Assembly (NCBI GenBank): GCA_951799445.1
Contig: OX637291.1
Coordinates: 7,318,501 to 7,382,500, forward strand
Reading direction: 5' to 3'
Source of the DNA: Pseudisothecium myosuroides
Taxonomy: Eukaryota > Streptophyta > Bryopsida > Hypnales > Lembophyllaceae
Length of the DNA stretch: 64,000 nucleotides
Positions 1-13,504 of this stretch are shown piece by piece. The position numbers and the translations under genes are program-made. The first letter of the stretch is position 1. Every line of letters begins with the position of its first letter. The notes beneath the pieces are model-generated. The model was not told the origin of the DNA and did no database searches. It was given only the letters and a program-made list of their open reading frames with translations.

Positions 1-274
1 TATTTGGATAGCGTATACAGAACTTAAAAGGGTTTATAGTTTAATTGGTAGATAATCTAAAACTGAAAAGATTTCTGATGTCAAGGTGGTATAATTCATC
101 AAAATCAATATGTACCCATTGGGCAAGACTTTGGAGTGTCACATTTAGGTACGTATCGCAATTAGGTGCAGTAACCTTATATAACAAACTGAACAAATGA
201 CCAAAGATCAGAGCGCCAGTTCAAACCACATGTTTATATATAATATCCGTATAGATAGCATCCGTGATACATAC

Positions 275-3200
275 CTGTGATAGTACTGAAGAGCGGTGTT
301 GGCCTCCACAGGGAGGTACCGAGGAAATTCATATCGTGCACCTTTTGGGACATCCGGTAAGTGTAGAGGGAGTTTTCCTACGGCATTTGAATGAGAAAAT
401 GCGGCGACCATCATTTCCTTTGATCCTGCTATTGGTCGAAAGGCACGAACCTGCCACAACAGTAAAAGAGTCGGATATAAGCGACATAGCCTCAACAGAC
501 GTAAAATTGAATAGGTTGTATTAAGAATTCCAAGTCACTAGTGACTGACAAACCCAAAATAGAATACAGATATGTGCGACGTAAAGTGATTATATACCAT
601 TTCAAGTTGATGAGCATGTATGGGTTTCCTGGCTCTCACTCCATACTCGCTGTAGACAAACCAACTGTTGTACTGAAAACCCAGACAACAAACATTAGAA
701 GAAAATTTTGCAGATTTGATTCCTGATCCAGACCCCAAGTAATCGACCATCGATATGTCCAAAAGGCATACACTTATCAAGATTCAAAGTTTCTGCTAGC
801 AAGGTATTTCTTGTCACGTAGTACTTCTTTCCTCATGCAAAACCGAAGTTCTCCAAAAGCTGTACGACAGTGAATACAAGGACTTAAGTCTTGAGGACCA
901 AAGCACTACACGGATTTATCCTCTTAGTCGGTGTCACTAAAATACCAAAGCCACACTACGTTAAATTAGTGCAGGCTTTTACTTTGTAGGGGACAAAAAT
1001 TTGGTACCCTCTCAAATAGGAAAAACAGTGCAGTGAATTTCTTCTAATGAGAACATTAGTACCCGGCAGAGGGCATAAGGCTTGACATGGCTAGTGCAAG
1101 AGCCGAACCCTCAGCACCTGAACTAAGATTAGAAAGTCCACTTCAGAATACTCATTACCAATGACAGGAACTGTCAAAAAATATTATCAATGTTCCCCTT
1201 TTTATTGTTATGTTTTGCGACTTTCCATGAACTCCTGTAGATATGAAAGCGGCCGCTTGGGGCCATTTTGGCACTTAGGCGTCAAACTTCTTTGCCACAC
1301 CGGGGCTCATCCGCTAGTTTAGACTCCTACACCAAGAGGAGACAAGCAACAAAGTAATGGGATACAAGGCGTTAGAACCCAGTCGCTATTCGGGTATCGT
1401 AATTTAAATCAAACTGGGGAGGGTGGACTTACATCATCGATAGCAATTAGAACAGGGACATCCTTGATAAGAGAAAGTTCTTTTCTCAGCCTGACCACAG
1501 TACCAACTCCTGCATGAGACATTGATAGACCTTTCTCCACCAATTGTTTCAGTGTAGCTCCCTCAGGTAAAGTGAATTCCTGCGGACCACGGACGCGAGG
1601 TACACCTGCTCCTTCGCCAAGCGGTACCGGGTCAGGAATGTTGCATGGCAGAGTGTCTAGAAGCTCCGAGTGGCTCTTGAGGAATCCCTACATCAACGAA
1701 TTTCACAACATTGAAATAATTAAGAGCTCCCACGTGTATGCGAAAAAAGAAAAAAATTAGTAACAGAAAAGAAAAGAACAATTTCTCAAAAGTACGATCC
1801 AACGAAAATGAAAAGACTTCCGGAAAAAATTGAACAAGGGAATACCGAATAACAGAAACAAAGCTTAACCTCTAGAGGACCAGAATGCTCAATTGGGCCT
1901 CATGTTTTGAAGGAGTTTTGAATAAGCCGTACAGGGACTTTCATTAGTCCAATTTTATTTATGTTTTGACCAACAAATGCAATGTCCTCCACTGATTCTG
2001 GTGATGAGAAAAAGGGGTCCATCTGAATCATGTTTGACATTTAAACCATGAATTCATGGTCCTTTACAAGTTGGTTAAGCTTGCACCGCTCAATCTGGTG
2101 GTCGCTGTGCCAGTAAAATTGTACTTCTAATTACCAGGCAGTAGCACAGTGTAAAAGTTACACATAGGGTAGAAATTCACAGAGAAGACTCCCTGCAAAT
2201 CGTCTAACATACCTCCAACGCCATCTGAGCAGTCACGGGAGTCTCGACAAGGTCTGTTTCTTCATTCCTGTAGTACAAACTTCTGTGTGTCCAACCCTTC
2301 CCACTCGGGATGTAGAATACAAGCCACCCTCGGGCCCGGGCCCATTGCACAAGCATAGCCAACGCAACACTCTTTCCGCTACCTACTGGCCCGTCTAACA
2401 AAATGTGCTTCTTCGGCTTTGTAGCTGCACAAATGCGAAAATTGATCATAAGATTCGAATCTACTGCTCGACTCTGCGCCATTGAGGACTACACAAAATA
2501 GGTACGTAGACAGAACTGTCCGGAGACCGACACAATAAACAAATAAATAAATAAATAAAATCTAACCACCCAAATTTCATTTTTTCAAAAGGACAAAAAA
2601 ACCCGTCAACTCACAGAAACTTTGACCACTTACAATTCGCATCTTCGGCAGGCAGCTTGAAAGCGTCCTTTCCCGTAACGTGTCTCTCCAGAGAGTTGCA
2701 CAACTGTAATACTCGTGACCGTATCATCAAAGAGTTGGATTTTGTGGCTTCGAACTCCTTCGCTACCCCTCCTGGTAAACCCTCTCCGAAAAACTTCAAT
2801 ACGTCCTCTTCACTACAAACAATTCGTAAAAACAACGAGGTTAATTGTTGCATGTGTAATGTAGAGGATGCTAAAACGATTACGAGCCTAATTCTGTCTC
2901 CTACACGGAACCTGTTACCAACACACTTGGTTGGCCTTCAATTAGCAAGTTGGGTGCAAGCATGACTTGTCAAAATGTCGATGGCAGCTGATCTTTCGAA
3001 TGGAAATGGGGTCGTCTACTGCCCCTTCAATACTGGTCTATAAGAAATCAAATTCATCTTATTCATCTTGCATAAGAAATCTGAGAGAAAATAACTTGAC
3101 CTCAAAAGAATTTGGCTTTTGAACCCACAGCAATCTCTCCAGTGAGCTCTACAATGATCTCCCAATGAAGGCAAACACCTACATATTGGTTAAAATGCGT

Positions 3201-3725
3201 AAAAATTGAACGCATCCATTACATTAATTTCCTTGTACCGCATCATGAATGACATGACTGTTGCCCATTGGGGTCTCAGAAGCTCTTAGGGTTTGAGAAC
3301 AGAGTAGAGTGCCCAAGCGCATTATACCTGAACGTGATGTACTTCAACACATCTTCCCCATTGACATTCACGAGACTGTCCGCCGAAGCAAACATCGCCA
3401 AGCCCTCCTCGTCCACCTGCTTCTCCCCCTCCCCTTCCCCCAATGCACGCTCCTCCACAACATCCTCTTCGCCCTCTCCAACCGAAGCCACAGCTGCAAA
3501 TCTCTTCACCGACGAAAAAACAGCAAATCCAGCAGCACCATTCCGATTACTCGCTCCTCCATCAAGCTCTACGAACGCCCTCAAACATTCATTATTTCTC
3601 GGGATTCCGGCCCAATCCTCCGATCCAGGTAAACCTCGCCCTAGAACAGCCCCAGCCGAAGAAGTCTTGCTTGCATTCTTCAGCAAGCGAGCAGCACCCC
3701 GCAATCGCACAATCGCTGCCGCCAT
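275..3725 (-). CDS. DAP3: Mitochondrial small-subunit ribosomal protein mS29 (DAP3), 3' end outside the window
   Basis: mS29/DAP3 is a P-loop GTP-binding protein of the mitochondrial ribosomal small subunit. Six exons read from high to low coordinates: 3328-3725, 2634-2812, 2213-2424, 1433-1687, 598-672 and 275-450. All have GT-AG borders and their phases join in frame, giving 431 codons so far. I chose the ATG at 3725; the upstream in-frame start is only a TTG. The N-terminus (MAAAIVRLRGAARLLKN) is basic and lacks acids, like a mitochondrial presequence. Walker A is GPVGSGKS at residues 204-211, and a Walker B-like hydrophobic run ends in Asp-Asp at 347-348. Further plant DAP3 signatures are YNSWF (349-353) and AAFSHSNAVGKL in the last visible exon. 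Exon 6 ends in phase 2 (AG|gtatgt) and no credible acceptor follows in bases 1-274, so roughly the last 45 residues of a plant-length protein lie off-window. No defect is visible. Confidence 0.93.
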
Positions 3726-4102
3726 TGCTTGCTGAGGCACCGCTAAACCCTTCAACCTCTACAGAGATGTGCGGGCGTGGAGCCCTTAAACCCTAAAACA
3801 TTTGGGACGCGCATGAGCTCGCCAATTTAGTCCCAAACTAAGGAATCCTGTGTCTGAACTCCTTGCTAAGTGCAGGCAGCCGTATTGCACTTGCAATTGC
3901 AATTTAGGGTTTAAGGTAGACGCACCCATTCCCGTCCCTTTAACCCATTCTGACATCATGTACCAATGGTGCACATTTTCTGTATAGAGTACATATGTAC
4001 TTTGCTGGTACATGATGATGGAATGGGGTATATGGACAAGAATGGATGCATCTACCTTACAAGTGGCTTGAGCATTCTATGTAAGGTTTAGATTTGACAT
4101 AT
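3726..4102. other. Upstream region of DAP3
   Basis: Short 5' leader and probable promoter of the minus-strand DAP3 gene. No TATA box can be placed with confidence. A small hairpin with arms ATCATGTACCA and TGGTACATGATG lies at about 3956-4020. No gene is seen. Confidence 0.4.
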
Positions 4103-4332
4103 TTAACCCTTAAAGGACGAAGAGGTGACCCTCGAAATCATCCTTTTGCATTACCGTGTGAATCATTAGCTTAAAAAATTGCAAAAGCGCTCATTAGAAG
4201 TGAAGTTAATGTAAAAGGTCTTCCCTTTTCACAACAAATTCCGAGGATGAATAGCTGCATTTCTGTCCTACACAGTTTGATTCCCTCTCATCCATCGGCC
4301 ACATAATGGTTGCGTCGATGTTTAAGGGTTAA
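4103..4332. mobile_element. Short TTAA-flanked MITE (230 bp)
   Basis: Starts TTAACCCTTAAAGGACGA and ends as its inverted counterpart (TTTAAGGGTTAA). Termini match the longer TTAA elements in this window, so it is read as a deletion derivative of the same family. It has no coding capacity. Confidence 0.7.
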
Positions 4333-4502
4333 GTCTTTTTTATTAAAAAAATGCCACATGTCACCTTGTGGTTGCTTGTTGTGAGGTGACGTGGAACCTT
4401 AAGAATCTGATGTGGAAATTCAAATTTGGCACATCTTTGCCAAAGAAGAGTCTCATGTTAGTCCACTACTTTATTTTTTGGAAAAGATGGATGGATGTTA
4501 TG
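4333..4502. repeat. Repeat with a CCACATGTCACCT / AGGTGACGTGG hairpin
   Basis: Spacer between two TTAA elements. It carries a small hairpin, CCACATGTCACCT against AGGTGACGTGG. About 70 bases recur at 63722-63790, again directly before a TTAA element. It may be part of a larger composite repeat. Confidence 0.5.
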
Positions 4503-5433
4503 TTAACTCCTAAAGTCCCATTGTCCCCTTGGAGGACAAAATGAATTTTGGGCAGGTTCCTATGACATCAATTTTTGGTGAAACTTTTTGAAACTTTCTC
4601 ATATTATAGAAAAACTTATTAGCTTTATGGGAATATAGATTTTATTTCAATTGGTGCCCGGGAGCAAAAGTTATACCACAAAAAGCCTAGAATTGAACTC
4701 AAGGGGCAGCACAAAAAAAATTGCAAAAATTCAAAATAATTAATTTTTTTTCTAAAATATTATATTTTTGTCTACGTAGGAAGCTTTGATTCATTCCATT
4801 TGGACTAGTTATGAGAAAGTTAAGGACAATCTTATTTTTTGAACAATCTATGCATCTTCTTGAAAAAATAACTTATAGGATTCATTTTCAGAATGCAATT
4901 TTTACAAATTTTCACAAAATTTTGTTTGACAAAGTTAAGTTTGCTTACTAAAACAATCTCATTGTTGGGATTATTGTATTTCAATTCAATTGTAGAGCTA
5001 TTAATAATTTAGTTCTTGTTTCAATCTTGATTCTACTTCTACGTACTTAACAATTTTTTAACGAATGAAAATCAAGTGTGTTATTTTTTAAACTTTTTTC
5101 CTAGACTTTCAACTCAATTCTTCAACACAAATTTTTTTTAATTCAAAGTCTGTAGTGCAAAAACATTCTACAAAGGGCGGTCAAAGTCATCTAAAATTAC
5201 AAGCCAATGTTGTGAAAAGTTTTTTTTTAAAACTTTGAATACTAATATCTCTCAATTAGTATGGTCAAACTTCATGAATTTCTTATCACATAATTTGAAA
5301 CAAGTGAAGTACAAGATCCTAGGGTTGGATTTAAAATTTAAAAAAATTTAATATTTTCTTGGATGAACACAACAAAAACTAACAGTTTTGTGTGGTTTTC
5401 GACATAAATATGGCTTTGGAATTTAGGAGTTAA
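4503..5433. mobile_element. TTAA-flanked CCC-ended element, 931-bp copy
   Basis: Begins TTAACTCCTAAAGTCCCATT and ends TTTAGGAGTTAA, so both termini carry the family inverted repeat. The interior is a diverged relative of the 940-bp copy at 21345-22284: the subterminal stem TTGTCC...GGACAA, the stretch around 4600-4680, and the region around 5290-5340 all align. No open frame resembles a transposase, so it is a non-autonomous element. Confidence 0.8.
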
Positions 5434-5748
5434 ACTTATGAGAAGAAGGTAAAGTAAGAGCATCGCTCAACAATATGCCAAACAAGCCCAATTTGGTATT
5501 TTTTGGATGAAAAGTGTACAATAAATGCTTGACTCCATCAAAATAATTTCTTTGGTACGACATAAATTGCAATTTTGACGGGGACAACAACAGACTCTAC
5601 TAAAACTACTTTTGCTTCTACAAGTAATTCATTGAACTAGCAATGATAGAGATTGTTTTTGCTTAGAGCCACTAGGAGCCTCGTGGTTGGTTGGAAAATA
5701 AAATAATAACGCTAGTTTGTGAGCCTAAAATTCCAAGCTCAAAAGCTA

Positions 5749-5922
5749 CTAGAAAATACAATTTTTCTATAGATTTGGTCGCGTTGATTTAGATCACTTT
5801 TCTGTTGATTTGGACAATAATCTATTGATTTGATTAGATTACTGTCCAAATCAACAAAAAAGTGATCCAAATCAATGCATTGAAATCAATAGAAAAACTG
5901 AAATTTCTAGTGATGTAAGCAT
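5749..5922. repeat. Foldback hairpin, arms about 80 bp
   Basis: The left arm (about 5749-5831) and right arm (about 5843-5922) are inverted copies around an 11-base loop. The most exact part is CTGTTGATTTGGACA against TGTCCAAATCAACA. It is probably a small hairpin MITE. The outer flanks (GTGAGCCTAAAA and its partner GTGAGCCCAAAG in inverse) hint at a slightly larger element. Confidence 0.65.
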
Positions 5923-7230
5923 ACTTCTTGTGAGCCCAAAGCATCCACTACCAAAAAAATTAAAAAATTTTAAGGTCAATAGGAAAAAAAGAATTTAAAA
6001 AAAAAACTATTAATAATAAAGTTACCACCCTATTACCATGGACCTATGACTATGGTATCCCCATTTTTTCCTCTCACAAACCTTGTCATCCCCGTTGCAT
6101 TACAAAGGTGTTAGCCGCTAAAAAAATATTGAGTCTCAATTTTTCCCAATTTCAAAGCTCAATATTTTCCTTTAGAAAAACTTCGAGTCCCAAATCTTTT
6201 GTCGGTACCAAGACAAGAATTGAAGGTGCATTAATGTAGGTCCACAGAACAAATTTGGATTAGTAAAAAGAAAATTTGGTAGTAGTATGCGTGCATGTTA
6301 TTTGTGCTAGGTACGTACGATCATTTTCAAAGTTGTTTTACAAGATTCCATTTTTCTATAATAGAGTGTAGGATTTAGGATATAGTTATTATCTTTTCAA
6401 AGGCATTACAATAACTGTATAGACAATCTAGATTGCTCAAAATATTTTTTTAAATCTTCAAATTGTGGTTTGTAGATGTACTATTCATGAAAAGTACAAA
6501 TTTGCATGAGGTCCCCCTATTTGAAATGCAATCATTGCTAATTGGATACAAAGATAGATAACAAATTTGAATATTACATTTGAGCACTATTCAAAAATCA
6601 TTTTTGCTATACTGTGCATTATTCTTAATCATTTTTGCATCTTCTAGAAGATTTATTACTTCATCCATGTTGAGGCTTGGAGTGTGAATAAATTTGTCCT
6701 TTTTATAGTCTACTGTTTATTGAAAACAAAAGATATAGTATAGATGTTTGTAGTTCACATACTTCCCTCGCTTCCCAATAGATGCAAATGCCATATTAGT
6801 GTTCAAAGTACAAGGACAGGCAAGTTGGAAAATTACAAAGAGTGGTCCGATATATCTTGTCATTATGTTCTATCCCAAACTTTAGAGTAATGATAGCCCA
6901 AAGTGTTGGGTATGGAAGGATATTCACTCCAAGAATAGTTGTTGTAACATTCCGGGCATTCTCTCACTAGTTGCAATGATCATCAATGGGGGCCTTCGTG
7001 TTTGTAGCTACAAATGCTCTTTTCAATACAAATAGACAGAGTTTCATAAATATAAGATGGTCTTGGATGAATCCATACCATGGGCTGAGAAAATTTCGAA
7101 GATATGAATAAACACTGCAAAGATATAACATATTTCTTTTGTAGGCGGAAGCTTACATTTTCAAAAAGTATAATCTTGTTGGTAGTGACCATCATCACTG
7201 GCCATGGAATGCTGGTGGAGTGGCATCCAC
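5923..7230. other. AT-rich intergenic, no gene seen
   Basis: No open frame with recognisable composition, no RNA gene and no clear repeat boundaries seen. Confidence 0.5.
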
Positions 7231-7780
7231 AGGTGATTGTAAGAATCACTTGTCAGTTTGGTAGCGTTTTGATTTTCAAATTTTGAATTATGCATTCAAT
7301 GCCAAAAACAAAAATCTTTTTTTAGATGTTTTGATTAAATTTGTATCATTTATTTTTCGAAAATTTTAAAAAATCATTTTATATTTCAAAGTCAATTTTG
7401 TTAATTTGTCACACTTTGAAGCACTTTGACATTCAGGTTTTTTTTATACTATTGAGCGGTGTAAATTAATGATTTTCAGTTGAACTTTTTGTGGTATATT
7501 TTTATAGTAGTCAAACATATTCTTACCAAAGGGCATCTAAAAATACATTATTTTATGTCCTCCACGTTTGTGCAAACAGGCCATTCTTGCGTGCACGGCT
7601 TCTAAACATTAAACATGGTTTTAACCTAATTTTTTCAATCAAATTTTATCACCAAGAAGTCCTTCCAAATGGCCAATTTTTAGTTCCTTTGAAAAAAAAA
7701 TTTCCTATTTTCTACAAATTAAAATGTCAAAGTATGTATTTTTTGGGATAAATTCTTGGACATAGAATTTTGGCAAAGAT
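7231..7780. mobile_element. Half copy (one arm plus loop) of the 1-kb foldback element
   Basis: Aligns from its terminus (GGTGATTGTAAGAA) through the CAAACATATTCTTACCAAAG stretch and into the loop segment of the palindrome at 49027-50031. The second arm is absent, and the sequence instead runs into a TTAA-family end at about 7830. The overlapping short open frames at 7491-7959 are parts of these repeats. Confidence 0.75.
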
Positions 7781-7829
7781 ATTTTAAGTTTATATTAGAG
7801 GTTTTTCGGCCTGCCAAACTAAAAACTAA

Positions 7830-8008
7830 AACACTTTTGTGCCATAATTTTGGCTCCCGGGCTTCAATTGAAATAAAAATTGTATTTTTGGAAAGCTTAT
7901 GTGTTTTTCTATCTTCTCAAAAAAAATTTAGAAAGTCACTACGAATATTGAAACCATAGGGGCCTATCCAAAATCCATTTTGTCGCCGAAGGAGACAATA
8001 GGATTTTA
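7830..8008. mobile_element. Truncated end of a TTAA-family element
   Basis: About 180 bases match the reverse complement of the first 200 bases of the element at 21345. Shared parts are CCCGGGCTTCAATTGA, the AAAGCTTATG...TTTTTCTATCT stretch and the terminal hairpin TTGTCGCCGAAGGAGACAA. The outermost TTAACCCC has decayed to TTTCCTAAAATCC (read inward). Confidence 0.7.
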
Positions 8009-8717
8009 GGAAATAAAAGGAATCATGTATGTACCAGCATCGGTGTAATCCATATTGACGTTTTTTGGCAGTTATCATTCTAGAGTCTATAGTTAATATC
8101 AAACAATGAAAAATATTTTTATAGTAATGAGCACATACAATGCTGTGAAATTAGTGAAGAAAGGCGTTACAAGTATCACCTAGTTACATCCATCTTAAAA
8201 AGACGTGATATATTTCATACTTTATTTAAGGAAGTGTCATCACTATTCACTGATTGTGAACGCCATGGTGAATAGGACACTCTAATAAACCTCTCTATCT
8301 TTATTGTCTTCAATTATTGAACCAAATTCTACAAATACACGAATATAGTTCATGAAAAAAAAATCCAATAAAATCATTTGTAAATATAGTGAAACCTCTC
8401 ATAATGCAAATTCTCTACTTGCATAACTAATTGTAGTTTTACATTTGCATACTCTTCATATGTATAAAGTCTACTATACAAACCATTAATGGAGTTGATT
8501 GTGTCATACATCACTAATTTTTTTGGTTGAACAACCAATTTGAACCAATCAAATACGATTACCATATTTCATAAGCATGTTAAATTAATTAGCTTTTGGC
8601 ACTTGAGCTTCTATATGTGCATATAGCTAAAAATTACTTCCACCGTTCCCATGCAGTAAAGGAAGTTTGATTGTATGTTGGAAACACCAGAAGATGTAAT
8701 GTCATAATAGAATAGTG
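8009..8717. other. AT-rich intergenic, no gene seen
   Basis: Nothing supportable beyond short random open frames. Confidence 0.5.
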
Positions 8718-8993
8718 CATTAGAAGAGATATGAGGCCTCTAGAAGACTGCGAGTTCCCAAGGCGTTCCCAACCTAGGAACTCTACCACATGTGCAGTCT
8801 GATGTGGTCCACAGAGTGCCACTTCAAATTTTATTTTTTATAAATAATTTTTATTTTTTTAAATGTTTTCACTTTTGGATTAAATTTTTAAAAAAAAAAT
8901 TTCTGACATCATTATTACTGGTTCAAAACATGGGAACAGGGACAGGGAACAATCCTGAAATGGCCCTTCAGAGGCCTCAAATCTCTTCTAATG
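8718..8993. mobile_element. 276-bp MITE with CATTAGAAGAGAT termini
   Basis: Inverted ends CATTAGAAGAGATATGAGGC and CATTAGAAGAGATTTGAGGC (the latter from the right end), about 26 of 28 positions matching. The interior holds GAGTTCCC...GGAACTC hairpins. A second copy of exactly the same length lies at 43404-43679, and a partial inverted copy ends at 24938. The target duplication is not clear. Confidence 0.75.
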
Positions 8994-11519
8994 ATACATA
9001 TTATGATAGTGTAAAGAGTATTATAAAATGGACATTGTATATGTGGCTTGAGTGTGTTTGTAATTTTTGAAGTGCATATTTAACAATATGCATGAATTCT
9101 AAACTAGAAATAGAAAGCTAATGGAAGTATTCCTAAATTTATTTTGATTTTCTGAAAGAATCTTGAAGTGATTGCAATTATTACAAGTCTTTATGTGAAA
9201 TTGGCTAGAAAATGGTATAATATTAATATCACTGCACCTGCAAATTTAGTCAAAAAATTTTAATAACGATATCAAAAATATAATTAAAAAACAATGTATA
9301 ACAATCATCAATCTATCAATCCATCAAATAAAAATAAAAATAAAATATTAAATAAAAATAATTTTTTTAAATAATATATTATTAGTGATAAAAATATGTT
9401 CAATATAGTTTTTGAATGTTATATTTTAATAATTATTACTTTTCTAAATTCTAAAAGATAAACATTATAACTTTTAAAGTTTTGAATTTTTAGTCTTATC
9501 CCCTTAGAAGACTAACCTTGTGCAAATTTTGAACAATGATCAAATTTGATAAGGGAACTATTTGTCATTCAATGTCAAAATATTGTGATAATATAATTTT
9601 ATGATTTTTAATTTAATTTTGCACATAAAAAGGTCACATTCTTATTAAAAATAAAATAGTTTAATCTAAATGTAAAACATTAAAAAAGCTTGAAGAATTG
9701 TTTGAATAAGATTTTTAGGTGCTACTACCATTTTATTGTTGTATAGAATTGTATTTAGATTTTTTTTAAATCTTATGTATGATTAGTATCTAGTTGGCTT
9801 GATTTCCTACGCATTTAAAAGAGGCAATCATTGCCTGCTCCTTTTCTTACTCAAATAAAAAAATAAAACGGTTGATTCACCCATCCACTACCTAAAATTA
9901 TAACCAAAAAAACTTTTACATGGATACAATATATAGAATATGCATATAATACATACAAGTGTGATACATGGAATACAAATTTTATGATGGAATACTAATA
10001 TGATAAAATATATTGGTACAAATATCAATATGAATATGGAATTCTATAGTACAACATATAAATACAATTATATATATAAATACATGATATGGTTGTTATT
10101 CAATATCAATTGCAGTCGAAGAGGTCCAAAAAGAAATATACATATGGGAACTAACCAAATAATTCACAAAATATAAATATCAAAATATTCATTCTTGATT
10201 TAGTGAGTGAAGCAAATTTTTAGCAATTTATCACTATGTACTCAAAAGAATAACATAACAACTTATTGTTGTGTGCCAAGTAGGGTGCATTTGAAAAAAA
10301 AATGGTTGAAAACAATCTCTTGGATGATATCATGTGTTCATGATCTACAAATACTAATATAATATTTAAATCTAAGTTTATTTTGATACAAAATAAGTTA
10401 ATATTTCATAATTATGATTCAAATTTAAATAGTATGAGATTTTTTCTTTAGCTATAATACTTTTTGGATTGTATGAATTTTGGTTTGAAAATATGCATAG
10501 ATTACCGGTGCCTTAACAAACCAAAGACTATTATAGCCACCACATTGGTTCACAATTTAGAATGAGAGAAATTTGGACATTTTAGATGAAATTACAAGTT
10601 AGGAATTATTAGTTGCATAAAATTAAGTTATAGTCATGAACTAATGGATTTTTTAATAGGCAGGAATGAAAATTGTATAATAAAGGTATGACCTTAGGAA
10701 TTGCAATTATGCAAAAATGCCGTGAAAATTTTAGAAAAAAATTAGGAATTTTAAATTTAAAAAGGCATTAAAAAATGTGAATTTCATTAAATTAGGTAAA
10801 TGATTAAATGTAGAGAAATTGAAAATAAAATACAACATGAAAAAATTGCATAAAAAATGAATTGAAAATTAAAAACACAAATTCAAAATTACAAAACTAA
10901 TTAGTAGATTTAGAACAACTAGTAGCACACTAATATTGTGAAAGGCATTCTAATATAGCAAAAAACTAGTAAAATAATGATAATTTTAGTAGATTAATGC
11001 ATTTTACAATAAATTAGTGTAATTTCCTGCAATTTAGTGCAATTTTTAGTCAATTAGCGTAAGGTTTAATGAATGAACCTACAAATTAACGGCTCTTAGG
11101 ATAGGAGATTAATTTAGAAACTCTTTTGTTTTTTTCTCTCTTTCCCATGTGGGTGGGTGGGTGTATGTTTTTTTTGCTTATTGGAAGTTTTAAAAAATAG
11201 AATCTTTAAATTTTTGGTAACAATTAAAAAGATAAACTAGTGGTGGATATTTAAACAATTTGTTGAGTAGGTCTCACATTTTTGAATGAGGATTTAGTGA
11301 AAATGCTAAATTAAATCTAAATCTTAGAGTGGGGGTAGAAGTTGAAAGCAATGATTACTAAGGTACAATTTTAATGAGTTTGTGGAATTTTAAGGGTTGA
11401 TTATAGACATTAAGTGAGCTAATTGATATTGGTGTGGGATTTTGAATTGAAATTGGGATTGGTTGGATTTGGAAGTTCCATAGTGAACAAGAATTAAGCG
11501 ATTGAAAATCTAAAATAAT
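8994..11519. other. AT-rich intergenic, no gene seen
   Basis: Strongly A+T-biased with many homopolymer runs. No open frame, RNA gene or bounded repeat could be supported. Confidence 0.5.
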
Positions 11520-12020
11520 TAAGACAACAGACCAAATCTCAAAGAAGAACTAGGAGAATAATATTGCAACTTGACAGAATTAAGAGAAGTACATTTAAGA
11601 GTCAGCTACACTAGAAATGACAAGAAGACAAAACAAGGACTTTTTTGAATCCCTAATTCAAGATCTATTGCATCTAATTCAAATCAGCAAGTCTCGGAAA
11701 AAAATCAAGAAACTTTAATGAAAGAAGAGTAGCGTTTAAATCAAAACTAATCAGAGGAGTTGAAGAAAGAACTAGAGCGTGTGAAGACAAATGATAGCAA
11801 GAAGGCAAGATTCGGCCACATCATCAAGACTATGAGCGACAAAGAACAATGATAAGGAGATTCAAGAATTAAGAGTTGAAAACTCGAATATTCAGTTCGA
11901 AGGCCTTTAAGAAACCGGCAGAGTCAACAAGATTCTATAATAAATGATAATACCAAAATGATGGAAAATCAAAATAAAATCAACAGCCTTTACAAGTTCA
12001 ATAAGAAAAAATTAGACTTT
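11520..12020 (+). pseudogene. Possible coiled-coil coding relic
   Basis: Plus-strand frames spell heptad-like charged runs such as EELKKELERVKTNDSKK (about 11755-11805), then after a frameshift NNDKEIQELRVENSNIQ (about 11845-11900). They are interrupted by TAA/TAG/TGA. The glutamate, lysine and glutamine content differs from the surrounding AT-rich DNA and resembles a decayed coiled-coil protein. No family is recognised; chance cannot be excluded. Confidence 0.3.
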
Positions 12021-13504
12021 GATTTCAAAATCACAAAAATAAGGAGATAATTTAAAAAACAACCAATTAGGATTTGAAGACTTAAATAAAAAAAGATATT
12101 GTCACGTGGTTAATAAGGAAGTTTCTTCAAAAGGTAGACATGTTTTTTACCAGCTCTTTAATATTATGCGAGATGGTATCATTGTAGACAATCGACATTA
12201 GAAGGTTTAACTTTTTAAGTGTTACAACTTGGCTTGCTTCTATATTCTTGTCTCTCGTGGCATTGTAATTGCTTTTGGTATAAGCTTTCATCCATAGCGT
12301 ACGGTAACAAAGCCAAATTCAATTCATGTCCTAATGAAAATTTCAATATATCTTTCGGACACTCAGTAATCTGTAAACCAATACTGACATATACGTATAT
12401 CTTTGATTCATGTACGTTATCTATCATATGTTTTTGTAATTTTCATATTTTAAAATTTTAATTACAATAAAATATTCATGTTGTTTTCATATTTTGTATT
12501 GTTCTTCATATTTTTGGATTGTAGAAATTGAATCCTTGGATTCCTTAAGACTATCTCCTTGATGCTTCTCTCTAACTTCATATTATAATTTTTTTAGATT
12601 AGAGGGTTATGTATCAACGATAGTGAAGAATTGACCCATGAATCAAGAAAATATGAAAAGATACATCTTTCAATTTGTTCTATAAATTTCATTGTCTGTC
12701 ATGTGATAATTACACATTTTTAAGAATTAATTGAATTACTGTATATAATGTAAATTATTTCACTTTGTATGTTAAATTTGGTATATTGTACTCATCATAC
12801 TTCTATTCGTACCATTCAAAAGTTGTTCATTCATTTAGAACGTTTAGCACAAAACCTTGATTCTACTATCCCAATTTAAAAGAGCCCTTTTTGATTTAAT
12901 AGACTATAAAGGATTTTACAAATATTTTATTTTTATATAAATGTTATAATATCTTGAAATTTTTAATATATATTTTTAAATATATGATTATATAATTTTA
13001 AATTTATATTAAAATGATTTGTTCAATTGTGTAGGCAACACTCGCTAAACTGCAAATGATAGTAGAAGAGAAGAGCAAAGGAAATTTATGTTATCCTTCT
13101 TTCAAATTTAACTAATCAAATGGCATTATTATTGATTGCATTTTGTAATACATTGTAACACAGTTGTTGCTTTTTGTAACACAGTTGTTGCATTTTGTAA
13201 TACAGTTGTTGCTTCAATTGTAATTTTTTGTGTACATGCGCATTATTAAATAATTTTTTTTTAATCTTAAAATAATTATCATTTTTTATATTAATGTATA
13301 TATATTTTTAATATAGGTTATTTCAGATACTTCATCTGTGGATTATTTTCGACACATTACCATGATGTGAAAAACTTATTGTTGCTTTAACACTTTATAG
13401 CAAATGTAAATGAGTTGGCTCCTGTTTTTTCCAAAAAAAATACGAAAAAATACAAACTACTAAACTAAGTTTGACATACAGTGCAGTAGAATCAAATTTT
13501 TCAA
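12021..13504. other. AT-rich intergenic with a short tandem repeat
   Basis: No gene seen. At 13153-13213 a unit of about 23 bases (TTTGTAACACAGTTGTTGC and variants) is repeated three times. Confidence 0.5.

Noticed and set aside
3309..3796. Plus-strand open frames of 107 to 155 codons
   Set aside because: They are antisense shadows of DAP3 exon 1, which has matching splice phase and a protein family assignment on the minus strand.
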